In this document: piece after piece, positions 6,853-16,445 of the stretch | Numbering within the stretch: position 1 is the stretch's first letter | Layout: every line of letters starts with the position of its first letter | DNA from: Ktedonobacteraceae bacterium | Lineage (GTDB): Bacteria; Chloroflexota; Ktedonobacteria; Ktedonobacterales; Ktedonobacteraceae | Direction of reading: 5' to 3' | Assembly: GCA_035653615.1 (NCBI GenBank) | Contig: DASRBN010000016.1 | Coordinates: 1-60,739, forward strand | DNA: 60,739 nucleotides | Translations under genes and position numbers: made by a program | Notes under the pieces: model-generated | What the model was told of the DNA's origin: nothing | Seen by the model: the letters and a program-made list of their open reading frames with translations, nothing else | The model's database searches: none

Positions 6853-8808
6853 ATGGCAAAAAATACGAAAAAAACAAGCGATCTTGACAAGTCAATCGAT
6901 ACCGGACTGGACCAGTTTGGGCGATTTGTCAAATTGCGCTGGCTCTGGATTCTGATCGTTGGCATTATCCTGTGGTATTTTGCTTTCAACATCGCGCCGC
7001 AGTTGAGCCCGCCATCGCCAGGAACGATTTTCCTCTATGCCTTCCAAATAGTGTTTTATATGTTCGCCATCGTCATACAGTTCGTGGCGCTGTTCTGGTT
7101 TCTGGGGCGACCCCGCCTGTACTGGGTGATGCCCGGCGAAACAGGCGTCACGTTTGACGACTATAAAGGCAATCCAGAGGTGCTGGAAGCCGCGAAGCGT
7201 ATCGTCTTGCTGCTACGCGGAACCGAGGAATTCAAAGAAATGGGCGGACAGGCCGTGCGCGGTCTCCTGCTGACGGGCGATCCTGGCACCGGAAAGAGCT
7301 ACCTGGCGCAATGTATGAGTACCGAGGCCGGAGTTCCATTTGCCTATGCCAGCGCCGCCAGCTTCCGCGCCATGTTCATTGGCATGGATGTGCTGATGAT
7401 CAAACGCCTGTATGGTAAGGCACGCCGCCTGGCTCGCGAGTATGGCGCCTGCGTGGTGTTCATGGATGAAATCGATGCCATCGGCATGTCGCGCTCGCAG
7501 CGTGGCGGCGGCACCATGGCTATGGGCGGCGGTATTTTCGGATTCATGGGCGGCACCGGTGGTCTGAACGAACTGCTGATGCAAATGGACCCGCCCAACA
7601 TCGAAACCGGCTGGTTCAAGAAGGTCCTGCGCACTCTGGGCCTGTATCATAGCCGCGTGCAAAGTCAACCCGTCCTTACCGTTGGAGCGACCAATATTCC
7701 CGAATCGCTCGATCCCGCGCTCCTGCGTCCCGGGCGCTTTGACCGTAAAGTCCATGTCGCCCCACCGACTGATAAATATCGCGGCGAAGTGATCGAGTAT
7801 TATCTGAACAAGGTCAAACACGATCCTGATATCTCCATTGCCGCTCTCGTGCAACGCCTGGTCGAATATACGCCCGTGGCGATCAAGCATGTCGTCAACG
7901 AAGCGGTCATCATCGCGCACTTCGCCGGACGCGATACCGTTACCTATAGAGACCTCATCGAGGCCCAGGATATACATGAGTTCGGGCTGCGCCAGTTGAG
8001 CGAGCTGACACCGATTGAGCGCCGCCGCCTTGCCTATCACGAAGCGGGACACGCCGTTGCCTGCTATTACCTGATGGAGCGCCACTTCCCCGCCTTTGTC
8101 ACGCTGCACAAACATGGAGACCTGGAAGGCGCCGCCGCGTTTGCCGCCTGGCGTCAAACCGAAACCATCGTCACACGCAGCAGAGAAGACATCCTGGCAC
8201 GCATCCAGGTCGCGCTGGCATCACGCGCCGCCGAAGAACTCTTCCTGGATGTCAATCTGAGTGGCGTGACCGGCGACCTTGCCAGCGCCACGCAACTGGC
8301 CGCCCAGTATGTCGGCATGTTCGGTATGGATGGCACCTTCACATCCGCCATCGCCTTCGCCGGTACTCCGCTGGAGAAAGTTGTCGCGGTACCTAAGGCC
8401 GGTGAGCGTGTCGAGGCCATCCTGCAATCGCAGTTCAAGGCCGTCAAGCGCCTCTTCCAGCAGCACAGCGAAGCCGTCATGGCAGTTGCCGAAACGCTGA
8501 TCGAGCGCGACGAACTGGTAGCCGAAGAGATCAAGCAATTGATCGACGAAGCCGATGCCAGGCACGTCAACAAGATCGTCATTTCCGAATTCGAAGAACT
8601 GCTCGGCAACGGCCACAGTAATGGCAAGACCGGCAACGGACATGTTCTCGCGGGCAGCTACGGCAATGGCAGCGGGAATGGCAACGTAATTGATGCCCCC
8701 AGAGTCGATTACACTTACCTGCCCGATAGCGAAAACGGAACCAGCCACATGCCCGGCCTGCAAAATCCCGTTGATGACGACGGCATGTTATTCTACCTTG
8801 AAGGATGA
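6853..8808 (+). CDS. FtsH-like membrane AAA+ zinc metalloprotease
   Basis: A 651-residue protein starting at ATG 6853 behind AAGGGA. It has two N-terminal membrane segments (about residues 28-48 and 60-85) joined by a very short loop. Walker A is GDPGTGKS (about 141) and Walker B VVFMDEIDA (about 202). The second region of homology is GATNIPESLDPALLRPGRF (about 278), and the zinc site YHEAGHAV (about 394). The third ligand is probably the Asp of GVTGDLASAT (about 473). It should extract and degrade membrane proteins. It lacks the ~70-residue extracytoplasmic domain usual in FtsH and ends in a Gly/Asn/His-rich tail, so I treat it as a divergent paralogue rather than the housekeeping ftsH. Confidence 0.85.
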   Translation: MAKNTKKTSDLDKSIDTGLDQFGRFVKLRWLWILIVGIILWYFAFNIAPQLSPPSPGTIFLYAFQIVFYMFAIVIQFVALFWFLGRPRLYWVMPGETGVTFDDYKGNPEVLEAAKRIVLLLRGTEEFKEMGGQAVRGLLLTGDPGTGKSYLAQCMSTEAGVPFAYASAASFRAMFIGMDVLMIKRLYGKARRLAREYGACVVFMDEIDAIGMSRSQRGGGTMAMGGGIFGFMGGTGGLNELLMQMDPPNIETGWFKKVLRTLGLYHSRVQSQPVLTVGATNIPESLDPALLRPGRFDRKVHVAPPTDKYRGEVIEYYLNKVKHDPDISIAALVQRLVEYTPVAIKHVVNEAVIIAHFAGRDTVTYRDLIEAQDIHEFGLRQLSELTPIERRRLAYHEAGHAVACYYLMERHFPAFVTLHKHGDLEGAAAFAAWRQTETIVTRSREDILARIQVALASRAAEELFLDVNLSGVTGDLASATQLAAQYVGMFGMDGTFTSAIAFAGTPLEKVVAVPKAGERVEAILQSQFKAVKRLFQQHSEAVMAVAETLIERDELVAEEIKQLIDEADARHVNKIVISEFEELLGNGHSNGKTGNGHVLAGSYGNGSGNGNVIDAPRVDYTYLPDSENGTSHMPGLQNPVDDDGMLFYLEG

Positions 8809-8860
8809 TATGTGCCCGTTGTATCCTGAAGGAAATACGGCACATTCGTATTGAACACTA

Positions 8861-8901
8861 TGTCCGATCTTGCGCATCCAACTTATGCGCAAGATCGGAC
8901 A
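8861..8901. terminator. Perfect 17-bp stem hairpin after the FtsH-like gene
   Basis: The arms are 8861-8877 and 8885-8901 (TGTCCGATCTTGCGCAT and its complement) around a 7-nt loop. It lacks a T-tract, so it may be an mRNA-stabilising or attenuating hairpin at the boundary between the protease gene and the small gene at 8923. Confidence 0.6.
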
Positions 8902-8922
8902 CGTTATAGAGGAGATACTATT

Positions 8923-9027
8923 ATGCAGAAAAAGAAAACGTTCAGCACGATGGAGATTGTCCTGTTGTGCGTACTCATCGGTTCGCTGATCCTGTCGTAT
9001 ATACAATCACGACGAGCGGAAGAGTGA
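8923..9027 (+). CDS. 34-residue single-transmembrane small protein
   Basis: ATG 8923 follows GAGGAG at an ideal distance and the frame closes at TGA 9025-9027. The peptide has a basic start (MQKKKTF), one hydrophobic helix (EIVLLCVLIGSLILSYI) and a charged end (QSRRAEE), a classic layout for a membrane-regulatory small protein. It lies about 115 bp behind the FtsH-like protease gene, with a strong hairpin between them. Membrane peptides of this size often modulate FtsH or transporters, but any link here is positional. I have no family match. Confidence 0.55.
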   Translation: MQKKKTFSTMEIVLLCVLIGSLILSYIQSRRAEE

Positions 9028-9163
9028 CCAACCAGTTCATGCGACCTTCGACCCGTAACCGGGACGCGCGCAAGGTGGCGCTACGGCGTTCCGGCCTGAA
9101 CATCGCCATATCGACCCCTCGCGACCAGGTGCGCCACTCCCGCCCTACCGGGCTGAGCCGATA

Positions 9164-11665
9164 TCATACCGGCACCTGCGGGTAGCAACTGGTCGTGCTG
9201 GATGGTTTGACCGTGAAGGTCAAATCCGGGCCGCTCATTACGCCCTCAAAACGCAGACCCGCCGTCTTTAGCGCCTCGCAAGCCCCAGGCGCCGGCAGAA
9301 TGGTCAGATCCAGTTCAGGGAAGGTGGCGGCCTGCCGCTGCACAAGCAGCGAATAGCGTCCGTGACCCGGCGGTGGAACATACCAGGAGAGCGTTACCGT
9401 CATCGTACAGTTCTTGGGGATCACCACCCAGCCGCCGAACATCGCGCGCCCCGGCACATCGCTCGTAAAGTTCGTTGGCGGCCCCACCGTATCCAGCGGA
9501 TGGTTGCTGCCTGCATACGGATCATCCAGCATCGACGTCGCCGCCCCCGGCTCAAACTGCCCGGCAGGGCACAGCAAATCACCATTGCCATACGCGTCAT
9601 AGCGCGGGCAGCTCCCAAATCCTGCTCCACACAAAGGCATACCCGTATCAAAGCCATCGCCCCACAGGAACTGGCTCCCCGGCGGCACATACACGCGCAC
9701 ATAATCCCGGTAGGTATCCAGCCCGTACACCGGGCCGATCTGTGTATAGACAAGCCGCAGCCGCATTACATGCCTCGCCCCGCCCGTTGCATTCAGCGTC
9801 ACCGCGTCATCAATCATTGTCCGTACATACTGCGACGCCTTGCTCGCGCTCACATTCGCCTGCACTACATATAGCCCATCGGAACTCGTCCCCTGCTCCA
9901 CCAGTGCCGCGTCCCCATGCTGCACCAGGTACTGCTCCAATTGCGCATTCGACACATATACCTCCACATCCTTCGCCTGCATATCATAGAACAGCCCTCG
10001 CGCAATCTCCACCAGCTGGCTCGTCGGAGCATGCGTCACACGGCTAATCAATGCGCTCGCCAGTTGTTGTGTAAAAATCTTGCGTGCCTCCTGCGGATCC
10101 GCAATATGCGATACCACCTCCTCATGCCGGATGCCCGCATTATCAAGTTGATAATAATGCAGCCGCTGCTCCAGATTTTGTGCTGTAATCGTATCGTGGT
10201 ACGCGCTCATCGTAATCGGCCCGGTGATCTGCAAAATATGTTCAATCGCGAAAGGCGTAAACATTATCACCCCATCCAGCTGCCGCCCGAACTCGAACTG
10301 GTACTGCCGCATGATCATTTGCGCCGAAGTAGGAAAATCCGCCGAAAGGTTCGCGTCGCGCAATCCCCAGTTCGGAATCGGCCACCATGAACGGTACGCC
10401 GCCGGGGCCAGCGCGCCATTCACCGGACTATTCGGATTATTCTCCTCAATCGGCCCAATATTCCTTAGCGCGGGTGGCGTAATGCGCGCTCCATTTGTAA
10501 TCAACTCTCCAAATTGCCCCGTAAATCCCCCCGTTGGTCGCAACTCCGCCCGGTCCATCGTCTCCACCAGAAACGTCCGCGGCGTCCCTACGCCGAGCAA
10601 CCATCCCAACCCATCTCGCAATGTATAGAGCTGCGTCACAACCTCCTGCACCTGCGGCACTACCTGTACAACCTCCCCTAACAGCGCCCGTTGGGATGCG
10701 CTCAACGGCAAAGCGCCAGGAGAGAGGATTTGTGCCTGCGCCCGCATATCATCCAGGTCCGGCAAAATCGACCCCACAGTCGCCGTAATCGTCGCATACA
10801 TCCCCGGCGTAATCAACGGCTTGCTCGTATTCGCCGCCATCGAACTACTAAACGACGGCGCCAGCACCAGCAGCATCTTGCTCAGTTTCACGCCCATTCG
10901 CGATGCATCCACCCCTATCTGGCTCAGTGCGCGCGCCGAAGTCACCTGCGTACCGAAAAATGGCATACCATTCACAAACGCATCATTTACCAGCGCGCTA
11001 TGCAAGCGCTCAAACTGCCCTTCTGCCGCCACCAGCTCCGCCTGTGCCGCGTGTAATCTACTTGCATCCACCAGCTCATGCGGATCGCTCTTCACATTTG
11101 CAAAGATCGCCTGTACTTTCTGTATATGCTGCACTCCGTGCATCGCGTAATTGAACATCACATACGCGTTGGCCCCCACGCCGATCGCAAAAATCACTCC
11201 AGGTGCCAATATCCCTAGCAGGCTCACGATCAGCACCAGGCGTGTCCGCCTGCTCAACCTGCGCTCCCTCGCCCTCTTCACCCGCCTGCGTGCGCTCCCG
11301 GCGATATGCCTGGGACGCGCCCTCGTCGTAATGCGTCGTATCGCCTTACCAGGAGCCGTCACCAGCAGCGAGATATCCTGCCAGCTAAGAGATTCCTCTT
11401 CAGCTGGTGCTTGAACATCAGGTGCAAGCGGAGCAGGCGCGCTTTCCTGCTGTGAAGATGGTTCACTAGAAGGAACAATAGAGCTGGATGGCTGGTCTTG
11501 CCGTGTAGAAGGTTGCTGGACAGCAGTATCATCAGAGGTTGCCGCGTGTGGCAGCGTTTCGATCAGCGAGATATCTTTTTGCGTAGGAGCCGTTTCCTCA
11601 GTTGGTATGTGCCTCATCGCACGCAGGAATGGGGTCTTAAACAGTTTTTTATTTCGCGATGGCAT
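9164..11665 (-). CDS. DUF4012-family membrane-anchored protein
   Basis: A protein of about 833 residues from ATG 11665; a TTG at 11704 would add 13, and neither start has a good ribosome site. The first ~140 residues are disordered and Gln/Ser/Pro-rich. Then come a basic Arg-rich patch, one transmembrane helix (LVLIVSLLGILAPGVIFAIG) and a large exported part. That part begins with a helical region (HAAQAELVAAEGQFERLHSA) and continues with the DUF4012 signature (RTFLVETMDRAELRPTGGFT). DUF4012 proteins occur beside surface-polysaccharide and cell-wall genes in monoderm bacteria but lack a proven activity. The gene is divergent from an LCP ligase gene, supporting an envelope role. Confidence 0.8.
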   Translation of the reverse strand: MPSRNKKLFKTPFLRAMRHIPTEETAPTQKDISLIETLPHAATSDDTAVQQPSTRQDQPSSSIVPSSEPSSQQESAPAPLAPDVQAPAEEESLSWQDISLLVTAPGKAIRRITTRARPRHIAGSARRRVKRARERRLSRRTRLVLIVSLLGILAPGVIFAIGVGANAYVMFNYAMHGVQHIQKVQAIFANVKSDPHELVDASRLHAAQAELVAAEGQFERLHSALVNDAFVNGMPFFGTQVTSARALSQIGVDASRMGVKLSKMLLVLAPSFSSSMAANTSKPLITPGMYATITATVGSILPDLDDMRAQAQILSPGALPLSASQRALLGEVVQVVPQVQEVVTQLYTLRDGLGWLLGVGTPRTFLVETMDRAELRPTGGFTGQFGELITNGARITPPALRNIGPIEENNPNSPVNGALAPAAYRSWWPIPNWGLRDANLSADFPTSAQMIMRQYQFEFGRQLDGVIMFTPFAIEHILQITGPITMSAYHDTITAQNLEQRLHYYQLDNAGIRHEEVVSHIADPQEARKIFTQQLASALISRVTHAPTSQLVEIARGLFYDMQAKDVEVYVSNAQLEQYLVQHGDAALVEQGTSSDGLYVVQANVSASKASQYVRTMIDDAVTLNATGGARHVMRLRLVYTQIGPVYGLDTYRDYVRVYVPPGSQFLWGDGFDTGMPLCGAGFGSCPRYDAYGNGDLLCPAGQFEPGAATSMLDDPYAGSNHPLDTVGPPTNFTSDVPGRAMFGGWVVIPKNCTMTVTLSWYVPPPGHGRYSLLVQRQAATFPELDLTILPAPGACEALKTAGLRFEGVMSGPDLTFTVKPSSTTSCYPQVPV

Positions 11666-12086
11666 GCTGGTGCCAGGCACTATATTCCTCCAGACGATCA
11701 GCAAGCATAAAGAGTAGCAGCATCATCCTCGCCTTTCTCTTTACTCCACGCTCAGCTTAGATAATCTCTTATATCTTCCTATAACGAGCGACAGCTCATT
11801 AAGGCCTCGCTATCCACCGGTATTGCCTGATCGTCTTATGCTTTGATGGATTTTAATCGGTTGATAACGAAATAAGAAGATTCGGCAGCTACATAACCGG
11901 TGTGTGATACTTTGTTGCTTTGAAGCGTTATACAAATCAGCAAACCCATCTTCCATGATAGGTAGATTGGGGGAATATGCTGCACAATATGTGATGTCCG
12001 TTTGGATGAGTCGTTATACTTACATAAAGCTCAAGCTGTCTCTTTCTGTGTGAATATGAAGCGAATAGCATAAAGGGTAGAAGACA
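11666..12086. other. Divergent intergenic region between DUF4012 and LCP genes
   Basis: About 420 bp without a gene. A good -10-like hexamer TATACT lies at 12015-12020 on the plus strand, about 65 bp before the LCP start, but its -35 is poor. The stretch looks AT-richer than its neighbours. I see no other structure. Confidence 0.45.
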
Positions 12087-14012
12087 TTGAAATCTCAATT
12101 TGTAAAATTTCCCACGTCATACAAACACTACCATAAGAACGATGGGAACAACAACTATGGGAATGGCAGGCCAGACCCGGATGGTCTCCCACATGTCGGG
12201 CCTACCCCCAATCTTCAAATGCAAAGCGCTGTCAATTCGATGGCCGGCAATGCTCCATCAGCTGCTCCACCATCGCCATCCGGCCAGTTTCCTGATACTC
12301 CTGCCAGGGGCTTGCTTTCGGGTTGGAATCCGCCTCAGGAGCAAGCAGCGAGTCATCTCCAGCACGCTAATGGCAGCGCATTGGCAGAATTGGCGACCAA
12401 TAAACAGCCCGCCGTCCAGGCACAGCCCGCTCCTATTTCGCCGGCTCACGGGCCTGGATGGTATCAGAACCTGCAGCAACCGGCCTCTTCATGGCCGTGG
12501 GGAGCGCCGCCGCGCTCACAGCAGCAGTTAAGCTCCCCGGCCCCCTTCCCGGTGCAGCAATCCCCTGCTCAGCGACCACCGGCGCCCGCTGCCTCCCTCG
12601 CGCCATTTTACTCGTCGCAGGGGCCCGCCCCGCAATCATCAACCGCCGCGCCCGCAGGCTCTCGCAATGGCTCCGCCGGCGGCCCGCCGCGTGGCAAAAA
12701 AAAGCAGCGTAAAAAGCGTCGCTTCCCCATGTGGGCGCGCGTCCTCGTCGCCGTCTTCGGTGTGATCCTGCTCCTGGTTGGTGGCGCTGCCGGCTACCTC
12801 TACTTCACCTTCTCGCCCTCCGTCAACAACATCGTTGGCCAGCAAGTGCAGCGCGCCAGGGGCGAAGAAGACCCCAACGCCAGCCGCAACGGCGCCGATA
12901 TCTTGAGCGGCCCGCGCATCAACATCCTCTTGCTTGGCAGCGATACCGACGAAAAATTTACCAACGCTGATGGTAGCCACAGCTACCTCGCACAGACCGA
13001 TATTGTCGTTACCATCGACCCCGCTACCAAAAGCGTCGGCATGCTCTCTATACCACGCGACTTCTACATCAACGTGCCCGGCTACGGTATGCATAAGCTC
13101 GACGAAGCCTACGCCCTGGGGGGCGTCGCCAGCGGCAACGCCGACTACAGCCCCGGCGGCGTTGCCCTCAGCCGTTACACTATCGAACAGGATTTCGGCA
13201 TCCCCATCAACTACTATGCCTGGATCGGCCTTACCGGCTTCGTCCAGGTCATCAACACCGTTGGCGGCGTCGATGTCGATGTCACCCATCCCATCACCGA
13301 CGACAACTATCCCGACGATGTCGGCAACTCCAAAGACCCCTATGGCTACATGCGCCTCTATATCCCGCCAGGCCCGCAGCACCTCGACGGCATCACCGCC
13401 CTCGAATACGTCCGTTCGCGCCACGCCGACCTCGTCGGTGACTTCGGTCGCTCCGCGCGCCAGCAGCAGGTACTCAGCGCCTTAAAAACCAAGCTCAACA
13501 ACCCCGACATCATCGGCAAGTTGCCCACCATTGCTAATGACCTCAATGGCTATGTCAAAACCGACATGCAGCTCAGCGATGTCTTCAAACTCATGAACTT
13601 TGCCCGCAGCATCAATCCGAATAGTATCAACAAGGTCATCCTCGATGCGCCCTACTCAAGCACAGGCACCCTGCCAGGTGGCGAATCGGTCGTCTTTCCC
13701 AATTGCGCCAAAATCGTTCCCGTCATCTCCAAAATGTTTGATCTAGGCAGCAAAGCCGCCTGCAATATTCAGGGGAGCACCGGCAACACATCCGTCGCCG
13801 GCGTTTCACCAGCATCATCACCGCAGGTAGCCCCGGTTGCTGAGATTCCTCAGGTCAGCAGCGACAGCCTGCAAACAGCAAGTCAACTGGCAAGCATGAG
13901 CATGATGAGTCTCTTCGCAGGTGGCGATCAGTATGACTTTTCCGGCATCCACAGCCTGCTTGATCTACTACTACTGACAGTCTTTGAAGCACCTCAAGCC
14001 TTACAGGTCTAA
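12087..14012 (+). CDS. LytR-CpsA-Psr (LCP) family cell-envelope ligase
   Basis: LCP enzymes transfer polymers from lipid carriers onto peptidoglycan outside the membrane. The start is TTG 12087, behind GGGTAG, giving 641 residues. A long Pro/Gln/Ser-rich cytosolic part runs to about residue 210, ending in a Lys/Arg patch. One transmembrane helix follows (about 213-237), then the LCP core. Core marks are RINILLLGSDTDEKF, VVTIDPATKSVGMLSIPRDF, HKLDEAYALGG and LEYVRSRHADLVGDFGRSAR; the Arg and Asp of these segments line the pyrophosphate site. The cytosolic linker is unusually long. The PD40 lipoprotein gene begins 18 bp after the stop, so both are likely in one transcript. Confidence 0.88.
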   Translation: MKSQFVKFPTSYKHYHKNDGNNNYGNGRPDPDGLPHVGPTPNLQMQSAVNSMAGNAPSAAPPSPSGQFPDTPARGLLSGWNPPQEQAASHLQHANGSALAELATNKQPAVQAQPAPISPAHGPGWYQNLQQPASSWPWGAPPRSQQQLSSPAPFPVQQSPAQRPPAPAASLAPFYSSQGPAPQSSTAAPAGSRNGSAGGPPRGKKKQRKKRRFPMWARVLVAVFGVILLLVGGAAGYLYFTFSPSVNNIVGQQVQRARGEEDPNASRNGADILSGPRINILLLGSDTDEKFTNADGSHSYLAQTDIVVTIDPATKSVGMLSIPRDFYINVPGYGMHKLDEAYALGGVASGNADYSPGGVALSRYTIEQDFGIPINYYAWIGLTGFVQVINTVGGVDVDVTHPITDDNYPDDVGNSKDPYGYMRLYIPPGPQHLDGITALEYVRSRHADLVGDFGRSARQQQVLSALKTKLNNPDIIGKLPTIANDLNGYVKTDMQLSDVFKLMNFARSINPNSINKVILDAPYSSTGTLPGGESVVFPNCAKIVPVISKMFDLGSKAACNIQGSTGNTSVAGVSPASSPQVAPVAEIPQVSSDSLQTASQLASMSMMSLFAGGDQYDFSGIHSLLDLLLLTVFEAPQALQV

Positions 14013-14030
14013 CCACTGAGGAAATAACCC

Positions 14031-15281
14031 ATGAGAAAGAAACAGACATCCAAGAATATATCGAAACTATCTCTTATATGGAAGCCGCGGAACAGTTCCC
14101 TGCTCCTGCTGCTCCTGCTGGCCTTTGGCCTGCAAGGATGTTTTGGCATCGGCGGCAGCAACACGAGCAATACACCAGGCACCAAACCAATTACGACCAA
14201 TGCCAATGGCCAGCAAGTCGGCGTCAACCAGACCCAGAACCTTTTCAAGGGCAAGATCTACTTTACCATCGACCACAACCTCTGGGTCATCGACCCCAGC
14301 AACAATGCGCGCGAAATCACCCATGGCGGAAACCTGTACGATCCCGCCATCTCTCCTGATGGCAAATGGATTGCCTGCATCGCCCGCTACAAAGACTACT
14401 CCAATCTCATCTACCTATCGACCACCGGCAATTCAGCCCACCTGCTGCGCTCGGGCAACGGTAAATATTATCAAGATGGGCCATACGTCAAAAGCACCTA
14501 CTACTGGTATGCGCAGCCGGCATGGTCCGCCGATAGCACCCATTTGCTTTTCCTCAGCGACTTCGAAAAAGAGGATTGGTACGCCGCTACCGGCGAAAAC
14601 GCTCCCTTGCTCGATTTGCAGGTCTTCTCCATCTCACTCAATAATCCTTCAAAACCGCAGGACGTAGCCTACGCCAGCTTTGGCGACGGCGGGGATCGCG
14701 ACCCCTCCTATCGTCCTGGGCATCCCAATGAGATCGTCTACACTCATTACGCCTACGATGCCGCGACACAGACCCAGCAAGTCATCCAGATCTTCCTCGA
14801 GGACGTGACGCAGATCGCCGACCATCCCGGACTCTATCATCCCGGCTCACCCTCCAGCGCATTTGATCCCGGCATCGCCATCACCAGTCCCAAAGACGAA
14901 GATCTTCAGCCCGCATTTTCACCCGATGGTAACGCCATCGCCTTCGTCAAACGCGAAGCCTCCGGCACCATGGGCATTTACATCATGCACGTACCGGAAA
15001 ACGTTACCGCAACCCCCAATGATCCCAAAACCGAACAAGAGGCCCTCATACCCTATAAAACGGCCTCACATATCCTCAGCGGCCAGTACGTCAGCCAGCC
15101 CGTCTGGTCTCCCGATGGGAAACAGCTAGCGTATATCTCCTATGACAACAGTACTTTTGATCTGTGGCTTGCCAACATCAACTACAACGCAAAAACGGGC
15201 GCGTATAGCATGCAAGGCAGTCCCGTACAGCTCACCAGCGGTGGAATTGACGCAGATTCGCGCCCATTCTGGACGACATAA
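14031..15281 (+). CDS. Lipoprotein with TolB-like PD40 beta-propeller
   Basis: A 416-residue protein starting at ATG 14031 behind GAGG. The N-terminus is basic and followed by a leucine-rich hydrophobic core with lipobox LQGC near residue 37, so it should be lipid-anchored on the outer face of the membrane. The body has several PD40/WD40-like blades, each with a S/W-P-D-G core: ISPDGKWIACIA, AWSADSTHLLFLSD, AFSPDGNAIAFVKRE and VWSPDGKQLAYISYD. Such propellers act as binding platforms. It is 18 bp downstream of the LCP ligase gene, pointing to a shared envelope function, for example scaffolding. Confidence 0.82.
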   Translation: MRKKQTSKNISKLSLIWKPRNSSLLLLLLLAFGLQGCFGIGGSNTSNTPGTKPITTNANGQQVGVNQTQNLFKGKIYFTIDHNLWVIDPSNNAREITHGGNLYDPAISPDGKWIACIARYKDYSNLIYLSTTGNSAHLLRSGNGKYYQDGPYVKSTYYWYAQPAWSADSTHLLFLSDFEKEDWYAATGENAPLLDLQVFSISLNNPSKPQDVAYASFGDGGDRDPSYRPGHPNEIVYTHYAYDAATQTQQVIQIFLEDVTQIADHPGLYHPGSPSSAFDPGIAITSPKDEDLQPAFSPDGNAIAFVKREASGTMGIYIMHVPENVTATPNDPKTEQEALIPYKTASHILSGQYVSQPVWSPDGKQLAYISYDNSTFDLWLANINYNAKTGAYSMQGSPVQLTSGGIDADSRPFWTT

Positions 15282-15349
15282 ACCGTTAAATGATATACTG
15301 GTACTCTGTATACACAAATTTGACCGGGAAATGCCGTTGAGGTGCTAGA

Positions 15350-16297
15350 TTGAGTCAATTTGAGGGCGCATTAATTGCGGGACGATACGAAATTCGTGAA
15401 CATATTGCCACCGGTGGCATGGCGAGCGTTTTCAAAACCTGGGATCACCGTGTGGAGCGCCTGGTTGCCATTAAAGTCTTGCGGTCGCTGGATAAGAACG
15501 ACTCGCGAGCCGTTGAACGTTTCCGGCGTGAAGCGCGCGCAGCTGCAGCCCTTGCCCATCCCAATGCCGTCACAATCTACGATTTCGTAGAGGAGTTCGG
15601 ACAATATTTTCTGGTCATGGAATACATCCACGGCCCAACCCTGAAGCAATTGATTGCGCAGCGCCGCCACCTGCTGGCGCACGAAACGTTGGAGATCGCG
15701 GCCCAGGTTTGCGCCGTGCTGCAGGTAGCTCACGAGCGACGCTTCATCCACCGTGATATTAAGCCACAGAATATCATGCTGGTAACAAATGGCGCACCCG
15801 CCAACGCCGGAACGGGAGCCAACGCCCTGCTCGTGAAGCTCACCGATTTTGGCATCGTGCGTGTTGCCGAGGATGCCGGCCTGACCAACAGTGGCATCGT
15901 GCTGGGAACGGCGGACTATCTTTCGCCTGAACAGGCCAGGGGGGAAACCCTGACCGCCTCTTCCGATCTTTATTCGTTAGGTGTGGTGATGTTTGAAATG
16001 CTGGCCGGGCGACCTCCTTTTGTCGGGCCAACCGCTGTATCAATAGCGATGCAGCATGCCTCGACCAACCCGCCATCGCTGCACCAGTTCAACGCCAATG
16101 TGCCACCCGCGCTTGAGCAAATTGTGATGAAGGCCCTGGAAAAAGAGCCGGAGAATCGTTTTCTCTCTGCCGCCGAAATGCAGCAGGCGCTGCGCTATTG
16201 CGCGAAAGAATTATACGCGCGCGCCAGTTCGACGACTCCGGCGCCGCAGTTCATGCCGCGCAACTTTCTACCTCCTGGTGGAGCGCGGTCCCTGTAG
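15350..16297 (+). CDS. Soluble Hanks-type Ser/Thr protein kinase
   Basis: The start is TTG 15350 behind GAGGTG; 315 residues. All kinase landmarks are present: the glycine loop IATGGMASVFK, VAIKV lysine, HRDIKPQN catalytic loop, TDFGIV metal loop and GTADYLSPEQARG activation segment. Unlike PknB it has no transmembrane helix and no PASTA repeats; the chain ends about 30 residues after the kinase domain. It therefore acts in the cytosol and needs another input. It follows the PD40 lipoprotein gene by 68 bp. Its TAG stop lies inside a family-C repeat, so the natural end of the protein may have been altered by repeat insertion. Confidence 0.9.
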   Translation: MSQFEGALIAGRYEIREHIATGGMASVFKTWDHRVERLVAIKVLRSLDKNDSRAVERFRREARAAAALAHPNAVTIYDFVEEFGQYFLVMEYIHGPTLKQLIAQRRHLLAHETLEIAAQVCAVLQVAHERRFIHRDIKPQNIMLVTNGAPANAGTGANALLVKLTDFGIVRVAEDAGLTNSGIVLGTADYLSPEQARGETLTASSDLYSLGVVMFEMLAGRPPFVGPTAVSIAMQHASTNPPSLHQFNANVPPALEQIVMKALEKEPENRFLSAAEMQQALRYCAKELYARASSTTPAPQFMPRNFLPPGGARSL

Positions 16298-16424
16298 AGG
16301 CAGTGCCTGGTGCCTGTCCTCTCCGGGTGTTTGTGGTCGCCCATGGGGTAGGGGCTTATGATCCACCCGGCCCAGGCGCGGAGAATTTACTACATATTAT
16401 ATGGGCGATCCCTTGTGGTCGCCC
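16292..16424. repeat. Family-C and family-D short repeats
   Basis: 16292-16319 is a family-C unit (CTGTAG, then CCTGGTGCCTGTCC), with relatives at 30241-30270 (inverted) and 44182-44209. 16403-16424 is a family-D unit (GGGCGATCCCTTGTGGTCGC), with relatives near 26593, 32806 and 58476. Confidence 0.7.
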
Positions 16425-16445
16425 GATGCATGAGGGATAGCATCT

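Noticed and set aside
7213-8157. Long open frame on the minus strand inside the FtsH-like gene (314 codons)
   Set aside because: It is antisense to all the AAA+ and protease motifs, has low-complexity His/Ala/Gly content and no ribosome site; a shadow of GC-rich codon use.
12639-13424. Minus-strand 261-codon frame inside the LCP gene
   Set aside because: Val/Gly/Asp-rich mirror of the LCP coding strand without recognisable domains.
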